Below, piece after piece: positions 39,741 through 49,106 of a stretch of 64,000 bases of DNA. Each line of letters begins with the position of its first letter. Position 1 is the stretch's first letter. The notes beneath the pieces are model-generated. The model did no database searches, was not told where the DNA came from, and saw only the letters and a program-made list of their open reading frames with translations. This DNA comes from Salinivibrio sharmensis (GTDB lineage: Bacteria > Pseudomonadota > Gammaproteobacteria > Enterobacterales > Vibrionaceae): NCBI RefSeq assembly GCF_001995985.1, contig NZ_MUFC01000007.1, positions 66,422 through 130,421 on the forward strand. The letters are read 5' to 3'. Position numbers and translations under genes: made by a program.

Positions 39741-40996
39741 TTTCACTACTAGGATTGGCAGGGCAAAGCCTCAAGAATCGCCGCGCCACCGCACTGCTTT
39801 CTTTGCTGACTGTCACCATCGCCGTGGTGCTCTTACTCGGGGTGGAGAAGGTGCGCACCCAAGCCAAAGCCAGCTTTGCCAATACCATCTCCAACACCGA
39901 TTTAATTGTCGGTGCCCGCTCCGGCCCCATCAATTTACTGCTCTACTCGGTGTTTCGAATTGGTAACGCCACCAACAATATCGGCTGGGACAGTTACCAG
40001 CGCCTTGGTGATCATCCGGATGTGAATTGGACCATTCCCATTTCACTGGGCGATTCTCATCGCGGCTTTCGCGTGGTCGGAACCACCAATGATTACTTTG
40101 CCCATTATCAATATGGTCAAAAACAACCACTGGCCTTTCGCCAAGGCGGCCCGTTTTCCGGCTTATTTGATACCGTGATTGGCGCCCAAGTGGCGAAAGA
40201 GTTGGGGTACAAGATGGGCGATAGTCTGATCATTGCCCATGGACTGGCCGACAAAGGCTTTAATCAGCATGACAATTTACCCTTTACGGTCACCGGGATC
40301 TTGGCGCCCACTGGCACCCCCGTCGACCGCAGCGTGCATGTGTCGCTTGAAGCCATCGAAGCGATTCATGTCGGCTGGGAAAGTGGCGCACGACTCGGCC
40401 AAGGCCTGACCCAAGCGCAAGCGCAACAACGCGAGCTGCAACCGGAGCAACTGACCGCCGTGATGGTGGGCTTGAAAAGCAAAATCAAAACCTTTGCCGT
40501 CCAGCGCTGGGTTAATACCTATCCACGCGAGCCACTCACTGCGATCATGCCCGGTATTGCCTTGCATGAACTCTGGAGTATGATGCGAGTTGGCGAACAA
40601 GCACTGCTGGTGATCTCCGGATTTGTCGCCGTGGCTGGGCTGTTGGGTATGCTTTCAAGCCTGCTCACCAGCCTGAATGAACGTCGGCGAGAAATGGCAA
40701 TCTTACGTGCGATGGGCGCGCGTCCTTTGCATATTATTTTGCTTCTGGTCAGTGAGGCGGTCGCGATCACCCTCGCAGGTATCGTCTTTGGTGTGCTCCT
40801 GCTTTATGGCGGGCTGGCGTTAGCACAACCCTATATCCTCAGTGAGTTTGGCTTGTTCTTGCCACTCGACTGGCCGTCTTCTTATGAGCTATCACTGATG
40901 GTAGGTGTGTTAGTCGCCGGTTTTATCGTGGGCTTGATCCCGGCCTGGCGAGCCTATCGACAGGCGCTCGCCGATGGCATGACAATTAAGGTGTAA
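39737..40996 (+). CDS. ABC transporter permease, MacB/FtsX type
   Basis: 419 residues. One N-terminal membrane helix (ATALLSLLTVTIAVVLLLGV), a large periplasmic MacB_PCD-like domain (~45-280), then three helices (~288-415) with the FtsX hallmark ERRREMAILRAMGA between the first two. This is the topology of mechanotransmission (type VII) ABC systems such as MacB and LolC/E. It overlaps the ATPase gene by 4 bp. Likely the membrane partner of the zrg-like system. Confidence 0.88.
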   Translation: MISLLGLAGQSLKNRRATALLSLLTVTIAVVLLLGVEKVRTQAKASFANTISNTDLIVGARSGPINLLLYSVFRIGNATNNIGWDSYQRLGDHPDVNWTIPISLGDSHRGFRVVGTTNDYFAHYQYGQKQPLAFRQGGPFSGLFDTVIGAQVAKELGYKMGDSLIIAHGLADKGFNQHDNLPFTVTGILAPTGTPVDRSVHVSLEAIEAIHVGWESGARLGQGLTQAQAQQRELQPEQLTAVMVGLKSKIKTFAVQRWVNTYPREPLTAIMPGIALHELWSMMRVGEQALLVISGFVAVAGLLGMLSSLLTSLNERRREMAILRAMGARPLHIILLLVSEAVAITLAGIVFGVLLLYGGLALAQPYILSEFGLFLPLDWPSSYELSLMVGVLVAGFIVGLIPAWRAYRQALADGMTIKV

Positions 40997-40999
40997 CAG

Positions 41000-41497
41000 A
41001 TGAAAAAACGGATAACGCTCGGCCTTATCGCTTTACTCAGTGGCCTGTTAAGCTCACTGGCGTGGGCAAGCAGTGAGCCACTCACGCTAGATTGGATTGA
41101 TTTGGTCCCCGAGCACGAACGCGCCCAATTTGATAGCCGCGGGATGCCGGAAATCAACCACGACAGTGAGAATCCACAAAGTCTCGTCGGCTCAGTTCGC
41201 CCGGAGCTCAATAACAGCCAGGTCAAAATCCCCGGCTTTGTGATCCCTCTAGAAGGCGACGATAAAGTAGTGACGGAATTCCTGCTGGTGCCCTTTCTTG
41301 GCGCCTGTATCCATGTTCCACCACCGCCACCTAATCAGATTGTTTATGTAAAGTTTGCTGGCGGTGCGCCGATTCAACAGTTATGGGATGTGGTTTATGT
41401 CGAAGGCACGCTGAAAACCGAACATGTCAGCCATGACTTGGCAGAGGTAGGCTATGTGCTTCAAGGCACCGAATTAACTGACTACGACGACGGATAA
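41000..41497 (+). CDS. DUF3299 periplasmic protein (zrg-like operon)
   Basis: 165 residues. A signal peptide ends near SLAWASS, then the DUF3299 fold: LDWIDLVP, KIPGFVIPLEGD, FLLVPFLGACIHVPPPPPNQ (with a CxH pair) and the closing ...GYVLQG. It starts 3 bp after the permease, so it is co-translated. DUF3299 proteins are often linked to MacB-type permeases. A metal-related role is inferred from the operon only. Confidence 0.82.
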   Translation: MKKRITLGLIALLSGLLSSLAWASSEPLTLDWIDLVPEHERAQFDSRGMPEINHDSENPQSLVGSVRPELNNSQVKIPGFVIPLEGDDKVVTEFLLVPFLGACIHVPPPPPNQIVYVKFAGGAPIQQLWDVVYVEGTLKTEHVSHDLAEVGYVLQGTELTDYDDG

Positions 41498-41539
41498 GTC
41501 CCTATCAATCAGTGAGCCCGATCGGCGCACCCGATGTTG

Positions 41540-41635
41540 TCAGGCAATATAATGAGACAAGATCGCCAGTGCGCCAATGTACACGGCAATCAAAAGCAGA
41601 TTGATGGGGTTGAGTTTTTGCTTACGCACACGCAT
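41540..41635 (-). CDS. Possible 31-residue membrane microprotein
   Basis: A short ORF on the strand opposite its neighbours encodes a basic start (MRVRKQK), a single hydrophobic stretch (residues ~11-27, rich in L, I, A) and the end SHYIA. This is a typical single-pass small membrane protein with the positive side inside. Supporting: it fills an otherwise empty gap and has charge asymmetry. Against: the ribosome site (TAGGG) is directly adjacent to the ATG, and conservation is untested. Confidence 0.4.
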   Translation of the reverse strand: MRVRKQKLNPINLLLIAVYIGALAILSHYIA

Positions 41636-41647
41636 CCCTACACTTGA

Positions 41648-41672
41648 TTGTTAACACCCATAATGTTAACAA
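41648..41672. promoter_or_regulatory. Twin TGTTAACA palindrome
   Basis: TTGTTAACA-N7-TGTTAACAA: each arm contains the self-complementary octamer TGTTAACA, and the two are 15-16 bp apart centre to centre. A further TTAAC follows at ~41696. It lies between the possible microprotein (minus) and the TIGR03899 gene (plus), upstream of both, so it is a candidate shared operator or promoter element. Confidence 0.4.
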
Positions 41673-41735
41673 ATTTAATCTTTAATTAACATATTTACCA
41701 GCACTAAATTTGCTGACAATCAGTGTGAGAATCGC

Positions 41736-42638
41736 ATGGCAGAGCAAGACAAACCCGTGGTCGTCGACGTCCATCCCGACAAACGGCAACATCAGGGTCA
41801 CAGTTATAAAGAAGACGCTGATCTACGTGGCAGTAAAGGGCGCCTGAAAGCAATTGCCAGCGAGTATCACGTCGATGCGCGCCTGCAGGAGGTCGAACAG
41901 GAAGATCTCGCCCATCGTAGTGCCAACCGCCAACGTCATGTGATGCAAAAGCAGCAAGCCAACCTCGAAACCATCATTGCACTCACCTATGAGCATTGCC
42001 ATAGCGAGACCGCGCAGACACCCGACCCTGACTGGCTGGTTCGCTTTTTTGATTTAGCCCGCAATATTCACGGCCATGCGATGCAGCAACTGTGGGCAAA
42101 AATTCTCAAACAGGAAATGCTCCGCCCCGGCAGCACCTCGATTAAAGCCCTGACCATTCTCGAGACCATGACGCAACGTGAAGCGCAAGCACTGCAGCGC
42201 GCGTGTGCTCTATCCAGCACTTTTGGGCAAGACAGCACCAAAAAGCTGGTGACCGGTTTTCGCCGCCGCCAAGGCTTAGTGCAACTGCTGCGCCCAGAGC
42301 CGCCCCATAAGCTCTCGCTGGGTCACTATCAACTGTCTTACACCGACTTAATGCTGTTGATGGACTTGGGGCTGATCCTGCGCACTGAGCTCGAATCCGG
42401 CGTGATTGAAATGCAACCAGCCATGCCGTTTAAACTGCAAGACACCCAATACATGCTTACCCCGCTCCACAAAGGGATGCGTCTTTATTACTACCGCTTT
42501 AGTCCCACCGGCCATGAGCTAGCAAAACTGGTCGGTAAACGCGTGCATCCCGATTACCACCACGCCATTTGTGAATTACTCGCCGAAGGCTTTGAGATGC
42601 ACAGCGATGTGGGTGATACGGTCAACACTCACGCTTAA
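41736..42638 (+). CDS. TIGR03899 family protein
   Basis: 300-residue soluble protein of unknown function, recognised as the TIGR03899 family of marine gammaproteobacteria. No signal peptide or membrane segment. The N-terminal third is charged and probably helical ([29 protein letters not shown]). The middle resembles DUF2806-like helical bundles ([25 protein letters not shown]). No catalytic motif was found. The stop overlaps the end of convergent cysC by 4 bp. Confidence 0.72.
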   Translation: MAEQDKPVVVDVHPDKRQHQGHSYKEDADLRGSKGRLKAIASEYHVDARLQEVEQEDLAHRSANRQRHVMQKQQANLETIIALTYEHCHSETAQTPDPDWLVRFFDLARNIHGHAMQQLWAKILKQEMLRPGSTSIKALTILETMTQREAQALQRACALSSTFGQDSTKKLVTGFRRRQGLVQLLRPEPPHKLSLGHYQLSYTDLMLLMDLGLILRTELESGVIEMQPAMPFKLQDTQYMLTPLHKGMRLYYYRFSPTGHELAKLVGKRVHPDYHHAICELLAEGFEMHSDVGDTVNTHA

Positions 42639-43261
42639 TCTGACGGACGCAACACCCCGCGCTCACGCAGTACGCGAAGACAGGTCGCCACATGCTCGGC
42701 GACGCTGTGATCACCGCTTAAATGGATAGCCGGTGCTTGCGGTGGTTCATACTCTGACGATATGCCGGTAAACGCAGGGATCTCGCCGGCACGTGCCTTT
42801 TTGTACAGCCCTTTGGGGTCGCGCTGCTCACACACCGCCAGCGGCGTATCGACAAAGACTTCAATAAACTGACCCTCTGGCAAACGCTCGCGCACCATCT
42901 CTCGCTCCGCACAGAATGGAGAGATAAAGGCACTCAAGACAATCAGGCCCGCATCGGTCATCAACTTGGCCACTTCACCAATTCGACGAATATTCTCGCG
43001 CCTGTCTTGATCGGAAAACCCCAGATCGCGACATAAGCCATGGCGAATATTATCGCCATCCAGCAAATAGGTATGGTGCCCGTCGGCCACCAAGGCCGCC
43101 TCTAGCGCCCCAGCGATGGTCGATTTGCCCGAGCCAGACAAACCGGTAAACCAAAGCACCACGGGTTGCTGCTGTTTTTGTTCACTGCGCTGGGCTTGGT
43201 CAACATGATGCTGATGCCAAATCACATTAGGATCGGTTGACGCAGATACAGTGTCAGTCAT
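42635..43261 (-). CDS. cysC: Adenylylsulfate kinase
   Basis: Phosphorylates APS to PAPS in sulfate assimilation. 208 residues. P-loop GLSGSGKST at ~40-48, the DGDNIRHGL motif and the phosphoserine-type loop around [13 protein letters not shown] are conserved. GGAG upstream supports ATG 43261 over the ORF start at 43288. Last gene of the minus-strand cysG-cysD-cysN-permease-cysC operon. Confidence 0.96.
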   Translation of the reverse strand: MTDTVSASTDPNVIWHQHHVDQAQRSEQKQQQPVVLWFTGLSGSGKSTIAGALEAALVADGHHTYLLDGDNIRHGLCRDLGFSDQDRRENIRRIGEVAKLMTDAGLIVLSAFISPFCAEREMVRERLPEGQFIEVFVDTPLAVCEQRDPKGLYKKARAGEIPAFTGISSEYEPPQAPAIHLSGDHSVAEHVATCLRVLRERGVLRPSD

Positions 43262-43295
43262 GAAAGTCTCCGCTATTTCGTTGGCCACGCCATCA

Positions 43296-45038
43296 TTAAG
43301 GGGCGACCGCCGTTAAAGGAAAAACAACCGGTAACAAGGTGAGCACCACTGCGGAATACACCACAGATAATGGCAGTCCCAGACGCCAATAATCACGTAA
43401 CTGGTAATTGCCCACGCTGTATACCAATAAATTGGTTTGATACCCGTAAGGGGAAATAAAACTGGCACTGGCGCCAAACAGCACTGCCATCACAAAAGGC
43501 ATAGGATCAACCCCATACCCTAGCGCCAAGCTATAGCCCAGCGGGAAAGCCAACGCCGCCGCGGCATTGTTGGTGATAAGCTCGGTCAGCAACAAAGTCA
43601 GCAAGTACACGGCCACCAGCGCTCCTATCGCGCCCCCTGCGCTAAAGGTCGCCATAAACCAATCACTAAAGCGTGCCGACAACCCTGACGCCAACATCAG
43701 TTGTGCCAATGTCAGTGCCGCGCCGACAATCACCACCACCTCAACCGGAAAGCGGCGTTGCAAGTCGTGCAAGGAGATAATGCCGGTGACCAGCAACACC
43801 ACTAAATAAGCGGCTAAGCCATTGAGCAGCGGCATTGGAGTGAGCAAGGCCGCGCCAATCACCGCGACAAATCCCGCCAGTACCGCAACGCTTTTACGCT
43901 CGGAAAGACGGGTACTGGCTTCCAAACCATTAAAGAGTACGAATTCGCGCCGTAACGCTTGGCTGTCTTGGCGAAAGGTTTTTCCCGGCACCAACACCAG
44001 CGTATCGCCGGCATGCAAAGGAATATTACCCAGCCCACCGTCGAGTTTTTCGTGGCCGCGGCGAATGGCGACCACCACGGCATCAAAGGTCTCTCGAAAT
44101 CGGGCGGCCTTGAGGGTTTTGCCACAAATACTGGCGCTGTGGCTCACCACCACCTCAATCAAGTTTTGCCCATCAATGTGATGCTGGCCGAACAAGGTCA
44201 AGCCTGGGATCTCTTGCAAGGTCGCGACACTTTCCACATCGCCGGCAAACTGTAACTTGTCACCGGCCAATAACGGCGTATCCGGACACACAGGCGCAAT
44301 GACGCCGTCTTGACGATGAATTTCAGCCAAGTACAAGCGGCGTAGTGCCCGCAAGCCATTGTCTGCCACACTGCGACCGCATAAAGGTGAGTCGGCGGCC
44401 AACCGTGCTTCGAGCACATACGGCAAGCTTTCCTCTTGTTCACCGTCATGGCGTGGCAACCGATAGCTAAACGGAATTAACACCAATAGCCCCGCTACCA
44501 GTGCGGCGGCCCCAATGGCCGTTGGCGTGAAAAAGCCTAAACTGGGTAACCCCGCCCGCTCAACAAAGCTGTTCACAATGAGATTGGTGGACGTGCCAAT
44601 CAGCGTTAGGGTGCCGCCGAGAATGGCGCTGTATGACAATGGGATCAAAAGCTGCGAGGGTGCGTGGCGCCGGTTGCGCTTGATCGCGCCAATCATCGAC
44701 ACCACCACCGCAGTGTTATTGACCAGCGCCGATAGTAGCGCACTTGAGACGCCTAATTTCGCAATTACGGAGGGGAGCGCGCCGTGCGACGCCTGCTGCG
44801 CAACCCAGCTGGTCAGATGGGTTTTCTCTAGCGCACAAGAAACCAAAATCAGCAATACCAAGGTCAGCAGTGATGGCGCGGTAAAGTTCGCCGTCAGCGC
44901 TTCAACCGAGGTGAGCCCGGTTTGGAACGCCACAAACGCGGCCCCCGCAAACAAGAGCACTGGCTTTATTCGAGTGAGCACCAAGCCGGCGACAATCGCC
45001 ACCAGCAAGGTGAGTACCGTGGTTTCTTGCCAGCTCAT
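43296..45038 (-). CDS. SLC13/DASS-type permease with RCK_C domains, probable sulfate transporter
   Basis: 580 residues. Roughly five N-terminal helices, a central soluble insert (~205-370) with two TrkA-C/RCK_C-like domains ([25 protein letters not shown] and [21 protein letters not shown]), then the C-terminal helices. The repeated family motif [11 protein letters not shown] / [18 protein letters not shown] is present. It lies between cysN (3-bp gap) and cysC in the cys operon, so sulfate is the natural substrate; the inference is from context and from similarly placed permeases in other Vibrio. Confidence 0.85.
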   Translation of the reverse strand: MSWQETTVLTLLVAIVAGLVLTRIKPVLLFAGAAFVAFQTGLTSVEALTANFTAPSLLTLVLLILVSCALEKTHLTSWVAQQASHGALPSVIAKLGVSSALLSALVNNTAVVVSMIGAIKRNRRHAPSQLLIPLSYSAILGGTLTLIGTSTNLIVNSFVERAGLPSLGFFTPTAIGAAALVAGLLVLIPFSYRLPRHDGEQEESLPYVLEARLAADSPLCGRSVADNGLRALRRLYLAEIHRQDGVIAPVCPDTPLLAGDKLQFAGDVESVATLQEIPGLTLFGQHHIDGQNLIEVVVSHSASICGKTLKAARFRETFDAVVVAIRRGHEKLDGGLGNIPLHAGDTLVLVPGKTFRQDSQALRREFVLFNGLEASTRLSERKSVAVLAGFVAVIGAALLTPMPLLNGLAAYLVVLLVTGIISLHDLQRRFPVEVVVIVGAALTLAQLMLASGLSARFSDWFMATFSAGGAIGALVAVYLLTLLLTELITNNAAAALAFPLGYSLALGYGVDPMPFVMAVLFGASASFISPYGYQTNLLVYSVGNYQLRDYWRLGLPLSVVYSAVVLTLLPVVFPLTAVAP

Positions 45039-45041
45039 CGT

Positions 45042-46466
45042 TTACCCCAGTTGGCGTAGATCCCGCGCTTGCCAATGCGGAAAGTGCTTGCGGATCAACT
45101 GGTTTAACTCAAGTTCAAACGCTGAGAACGACGAGGTGGTTTGCGGCTGCGTCTCAGCCACATGACGGATCATGCCCGCGCCGACCGTCACATTGGTGAG
45201 ACGATCAATCAGGATAAAGCCACCGGTATTCGGACTATCGTGATAGGTATCCAGCGGCACCGCTTCGCTCAGGGTCAAGGTGCAACGACCTATGCCATTA
45301 AGCGGCAAGGTGTCTGCGTCATGAGTGTTAAGCGTATTAACATCGACCCCATACGACAGCGCCTCAACCTGCGCCGAGGTTTTCTTGCTGGCCAACTTAA
45401 TGTCGTATTCGCGCCCCGGTGCCAGAGGGGTTTGCGTCATCCACACCACGTCGGCGTCAAATCGTTGACCCACCGCCACGTCATCATCCGCTCGCACCAA
45501 GAGATCGCCACGCGAGATATCAATTTCGTTGTCCAATGTGATAGTGACCGCTTGACCGCTAAAGGCAAATTCACGATCACCGTCAAAGGTAACGATGCGC
45601 GCGACCTTCGCGGTAAGCCCAGAAGGGAGTACCTTAACCTCATCGCCTACATGCAACTCGCCACTGGCAAGAGTGCCTGCATAGCCACGGAAGTTCAGAT
45701 CCGGTCGATTGACATACTGCACCGGAAAACGGAACGCGCCCGTCCCGCGCGATTTTTCAATATCGATGGCTTCTAGCTGGCTGAGCAACGGCTCGCCTTG
45801 ATACCACGCCATTGCGTCACTGGCATTGACCACGTTGTCGCCTTCCAGTGCCGACAAAGGCACCATAGACACTGACAGGCTGGGATTGAGCTGATCGGCA
45901 AAAGCCAGATATTGCTGTTGGATTTCATCAAACCGGGCTTGGCTATATTCCACCAAGTCCATCTTGTTCACCGCTACCACAAAATGCTGAATACCCAGCA
46001 AGTTAGCGATATACGAGTGGCGACGAGTCTGATCCAAGATGCCGTGGCGCGCGTCGATTAAGATCACCGCCACATCACAGGTCGACGCACCGGTGGCCAT
46101 ATTACGGGTGTACTGCTCATGGCCGGGGGTGTCGGCGATGATAAACTTGCGCTTGGAGGTGGAGAAATAGCGATACGCCACATCAATGGTGATCCCCTGC
46201 TCGCGCTCGGCCTGCAAACCGTCGACCAGTAGCGCCAGATCCGGTTTCTCGCCTGTGGTGCCAACACGCTGGCTATCGGCATGGACAGCAGCCAGCTGAT
46301 CTTCATAGATCTGCTGCGAGTCATGCAGCAAGCGGCCAATTAAGGTCGACTTACCATCATCGACCGAACCACAGGTCAAAAAGCGCAATAAACTTTTGTG
46401 TTGGTGCTGTTGCAGATAGCCCTCAATACCCAGATCGGCCACCTGTTGTTGAATTGCTGGATTCAT
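45042..46466 (-). CDS. cysN: Sulfate adenylyltransferase subunit 1 (GTPase)
   Basis: GTP-hydrolysing subunit that drives APS formation by CysD. 474 residues of the EF-Tu-like fold: G1 [10 protein letters not shown]3 DTPGHEQY, G4 NKMD. Beta-barrel domains follow. GGAG is well placed before the ATG. It lies 9 bp after cysD and 3 bp before the SLC13 permease. Confidence 0.97.
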   Translation of the reverse strand: MNPAIQQQVADLGIEGYLQQHQHKSLLRFLTCGSVDDGKSTLIGRLLHDSQQIYEDQLAAVHADSQRVGTTGEKPDLALLVDGLQAEREQGITIDVAYRYFSTSKRKFIIADTPGHEQYTRNMATGASTCDVAVILIDARHGILDQTRRHSYIANLLGIQHFVVAVNKMDLVEYSQARFDEIQQQYLAFADQLNPSLSVSMVPLSALEGDNVVNASDAMAWYQGEPLLSQLEAIDIEKSRGTGAFRFPVQYVNRPDLNFRGYAGTLASGELHVGDEVKVLPSGLTAKVARIVTFDGDREFAFSGQAVTITLDNEIDISRGDLLVRADDDVAVGQRFDADVVWMTQTPLAPGREYDIKLASKKTSAQVEALSYGVDVNTLNTHDADTLPLNGIGRCTLTLSEAVPLDTYHDSPNTGGFILIDRLTNVTVGAGMIRHVAETQPQTTSSFSAFELELNQLIRKHFPHWQARDLRQLG

Positions 46467-46475
46467 GACTGCTCC

Positions 46476-47384
46476 TTAGAAATAACCCTGACGCTTTTTG
46501 CGCTCCATGGATCCGGACTGATCGTGGTCGATCGCCCGCCCTTGCCGTTCACTTGAGGTGGCGACCAACATCTCTTCGATGATCTCTGGCAAGGTATTAG
46601 CCTTCGACTCTACTGCCCCGGTTAATGGGTAACAGCCGAGGGTGCGAAAACGCACCGATTTATGGGTCACGGTTTCGTCGGGTCCAATCGGCATCCGCGC
46701 ATCATCCACCATGTACAAGGTGCCATCGCGCTCTACCACTGGGCGCTCAGCCGCTAAATAAAGCGGAACAATGTCGATATTTTCCAAATAGATGTATTGC
46801 CAGATATCGAGCTCAGTCCAGTTAGAGAGCGGAAACACACGGATACTCTCGCCCGGGTTCACTTGACCGTTATAGTTGCGCCACAGCTCTGGCCGTTGGT
46901 TTTTCGGATCCCAGCGATGGTTCTTATCGCGGAACGAATAGACACGCTCTTTGGCGCGTGATTTTTCTTCATCCCGACGCGCGCCGCCAAATGCCGCATC
47001 AAACTTATGCTGATCCAGCGCTTGCTTTAGCGCTTGGGTTTTCATGATATCGGTATGTTTGTCAGAGCCGTGATCGAAAGGATTGATCCCCTGTGCCATC
47101 CCTTCTGGGTTTTTGTGCACAATCAGATCTAGCCCGAGCTCTTTAGCGGTGCGATCGCGAAAGGCAATCATGTCGCGAAACTTCCAGTCGGTATCGACAT
47201 GCAATAGTGGAAACGGGATCTTTCCGGGGTAAAAAGCTTTGCGCGCCAAATGCAGCATCACTGACGAGTCTTTGCCAATCGAATACAGCATCACGGGGTT
47301 ATCAAACTCCGCCGCGACTTCCCGCAGTATATGAATGCTCTCGGCTTCTAACTGCTGGAGGTGAGTGAGTGTTTTTGCATCCAT
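46476..47384 (-). CDS. cysD: Sulfate adenylyltransferase subunit 2
   Basis: Adenylylates sulfate with ATP to give APS. 302 residues. PP-loop [29 protein letters not shown] and the C-terminal arginine-rich [23 protein letters not shown] end are typical. AAAGGA precedes the ATG. It lies 12 bp after cysG. Confidence 0.97.
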   Translation of the reverse strand: MDAKTLTHLQQLEAESIHILREVAAEFDNPVMLYSIGKDSSVMLHLARKAFYPGKIPFPLLHVDTDWKFRDMIAFRDRTAKELGLDLIVHKNPEGMAQGINPFDHGSDKHTDIMKTQALKQALDQHKFDAAFGGARRDEEKSRAKERVYSFRDKNHRWDPKNQRPELWRNYNGQVNPGESIRVFPLSNWTELDIWQYIYLENIDIVPLYLAAERPVVERDGTLYMVDDARMPIGPDETVTHKSVRFRTLGCYPLTGAVESKANTLPEIIEEMLVATSSERQGRAIDHDQSGSMERKKRQGYF

Positions 47385-47396
47385 CCTAACTATCCT

Positions 47397-48824
47397 TTAA
47401 GCGAAGTTAACCACAGCGGTGGGGGCTTGCGTGGGGTCGGCATCGCTTACCGCGCGCCCATCGCCAAACCATGTCAGCTGACCGGCAAGTGCCGCCACTT
47501 CACCCACCACGATCAGCGCGGGCGACGCGGCTTGCTCTGCCAGCGACGGTAAATTGTTGAGTTGACCGGTAAAAACTTTCTGTTCCGGACGCGTACCGTT
47601 TTCAATCACCGCCACAGGGGTGTCCGGCGATCGACCATGGGCAATCAATTGGTTTTGAATATGGACCGATTTCATCAAGCCCATATAAATCACCAAGGTC
47701 TGACGCGGGCGTGCTAACGTCGCCCACTCCAAGGTGTCTTGTTCTTTTTTCAAATGGCCGGTAATAAACAGCGCGGTCTGGGCATGATCGCGATGGGTGA
47801 GCGGAATACCGGCATAGGCCGTCGCCCCTGCCGCCGCGGTGATCCCGGGCACCACTTGAAACGAGACACCGGCGTTGGCAAGCGTTTGTAATTCCTCACC
47901 ACCACGGCCAAACATGAAAGGATCGCCCCCTTTTAAGCGCACCACCCGTTTTCCCGCTTGAGCATGCTCGACCAACAGACGATTGATATCGTCTTGGCTC
48001 ACACTGTGGTAGCTCGCCCGTTTGCCCACACAAATCAGCTCCGCATCTCGGCGGCACAGCTCCATAATCGGCTCAGCCACCAAGTAGTCGTAAAGCACCA
48101 CATCGGCTTGCTGCATCAATTGCAATGCGCGCAAGGTCAATAACCCAGGATCCCCGGGCCCGGCGCCAATCAACGCCACTTCGCCTTGGGTGGTGATTTG
48201 TCCGCTAAGCTGCTCCAGCGCTTGCTCGGCTTGCTGGTGTTTGCCCGCCGCGACTAAATCGGCAAACCGCCCACTAAAAGCGGCCTCCCAGAATTTGCGC
48301 CGACCCGTTAAGGTCGGAATGCGCGCTTTCAGTTTGTCGCGAAACGCGCCCGCCATTGCCGCCATCTTGCCGATATGTTGCGGTACCAGGGTTTCAATTT
48401 TTTCACGCAGCATCCTCGCCAATACCGGCGCTTTACCGCCCGATGAAATGGCAATAATGATTGGGGAGCGATCAACCAAAGAAGGGACAATAAAGCTGCA
48501 TTTAGGGGTGTCATCAACGACATTGACCAAGATATTGCGGCTATCAGCGGCGGTGGAGACCAGCTCATTGACAAGGGCATTGTCAGTCGCCGCAATCGCC
48601 AGCATCTTTCCGTCCAGATGTTCGGGACGAAACGCCTCACGCAATACCGTCAGCTTCCCTTGCGCTTGCGCCTCCGCAATTTCACGGTCGACGTCAGGGG
48701 CAACCACAGTGACGGCCGCGCCCACCTTGAGCAACATGCGCGTTTTGCGCCATGCGACTTCGCCGCCACCTACCACGAGGCAAGGACGATGTTTAAGCTG
48801 AGCAAAGAGGGGGAGATAATCCAT
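47397..48824 (-). CDS. cysG: Siroheme synthase (trifunctional)
   Basis: Makes siroheme, the cofactor of the sulfite reductase CysI encoded further along. 475 residues. The N-terminal dehydrogenase/ferrochelatase module has [11 protein letters not shown]. The C-terminal uroporphyrinogen III methyltransferase module starts [16 protein letters not shown] (~215) and contains [24 protein letters not shown] ~10 bases upstream supports ATG 48824; the ORF otherwise opens at 48872. First gene of the cys operon. Confidence 0.95.
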   Translation of the reverse strand: MDYLPLFAQLKHRPCLVVGGGEVAWRKTRMLLKVGAAVTVVAPDVDREIAEAQAQGKLTVLREAFRPEHLDGKMLAIAATDNALVNELVSTAADSRNILVNVVDDTPKCSFIVPSLVDRSPIIIAISSGGKAPVLARMLREKIETLVPQHIGKMAAMAGAFRDKLKARIPTLTGRRKFWEAAFSGRFADLVAAGKHQQAEQALEQLSGQITTQGEVALIGAGPGDPGLLTLRALQLMQQADVVLYDYLVAEPIMELCRRDAELICVGKRASYHSVSQDDINRLLVEHAQAGKRVVRLKGGDPFMFGRGGEELQTLANAGVSFQVVPGITAAAGATAYAGIPLTHRDHAQTALFITGHLKKEQDTLEWATLARPRQTLVIYMGLMKSVHIQNQLIAHGRSPDTPVAVIENGTRPEQKVFTGQLNNLPSLAEQAASPALIVVGEVAALAGQLTWFGDGRAVSDADPTQAPTAVVNFA

Positions 48825-48884
48825 GATCGCGCATTCCCTTGATGACAATGCAGCCACTATATCGCCCCACATCTATTACCTGAA

Positions 48885-48935
48885 ATTCTATAAATTCATT
48901 TTTTATTCCTTTTAGTGATTAATGAGGTAAAGGTC
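48885..48935 (-). promoter_or_regulatory. AT-rich candidate promoter region of the cysGDN operon
   Basis: Very AT-rich stretch upstream of cysG with a minus-strand -10-like TATAGA/TAGAAT but no matching -35. That would fit an activator-dependent (CysB-type) promoter. The assignment is inference. Confidence 0.3.
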
Positions 48936-48957
48936 ACGGTAACAGAAAGGATTAACG

Positions 48958-48996
48958 ATGACTGAGATCGCAAAGCGTGCAAGATCCTTATGTTAA
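48958..48996 (+). CDS. Possible 12-codon leader ORF upstream of cpdB
   Basis: ATG preceded by AAAGGA at 6-base spacing, then 11 codons (TEIAKRARSLC) and TAA, in the cysG-cpdB gap 110 bp before cpdB. The ribosome site is better than that of many real genes nearby, but such short ORFs also arise by chance. Confidence 0.25.
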   Translation: MTEIAKRARSLC

Positions 48997-49106
48997 GCGG
49001 TAACCAAGGTTGATAAGCCGATCAATCGCACAGCTTTTTAGGTATGAGAAACGGCATAATTCATCTGCCTGATAACTAACGCACATTTTTCACTGGAGAC
49101 TTTGTT

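Noticed and set aside
44515..45776. Long plus-strand ORFs (216 and 211 codons) opposite the SLC13 permease and cysN
   Set aside because: Antisense shadows of well-conserved genes.
48190..48801. 203-codon plus-strand ORF
   Set aside because: Antisense of cysG; low-complexity Ser/Ala/Arg content.
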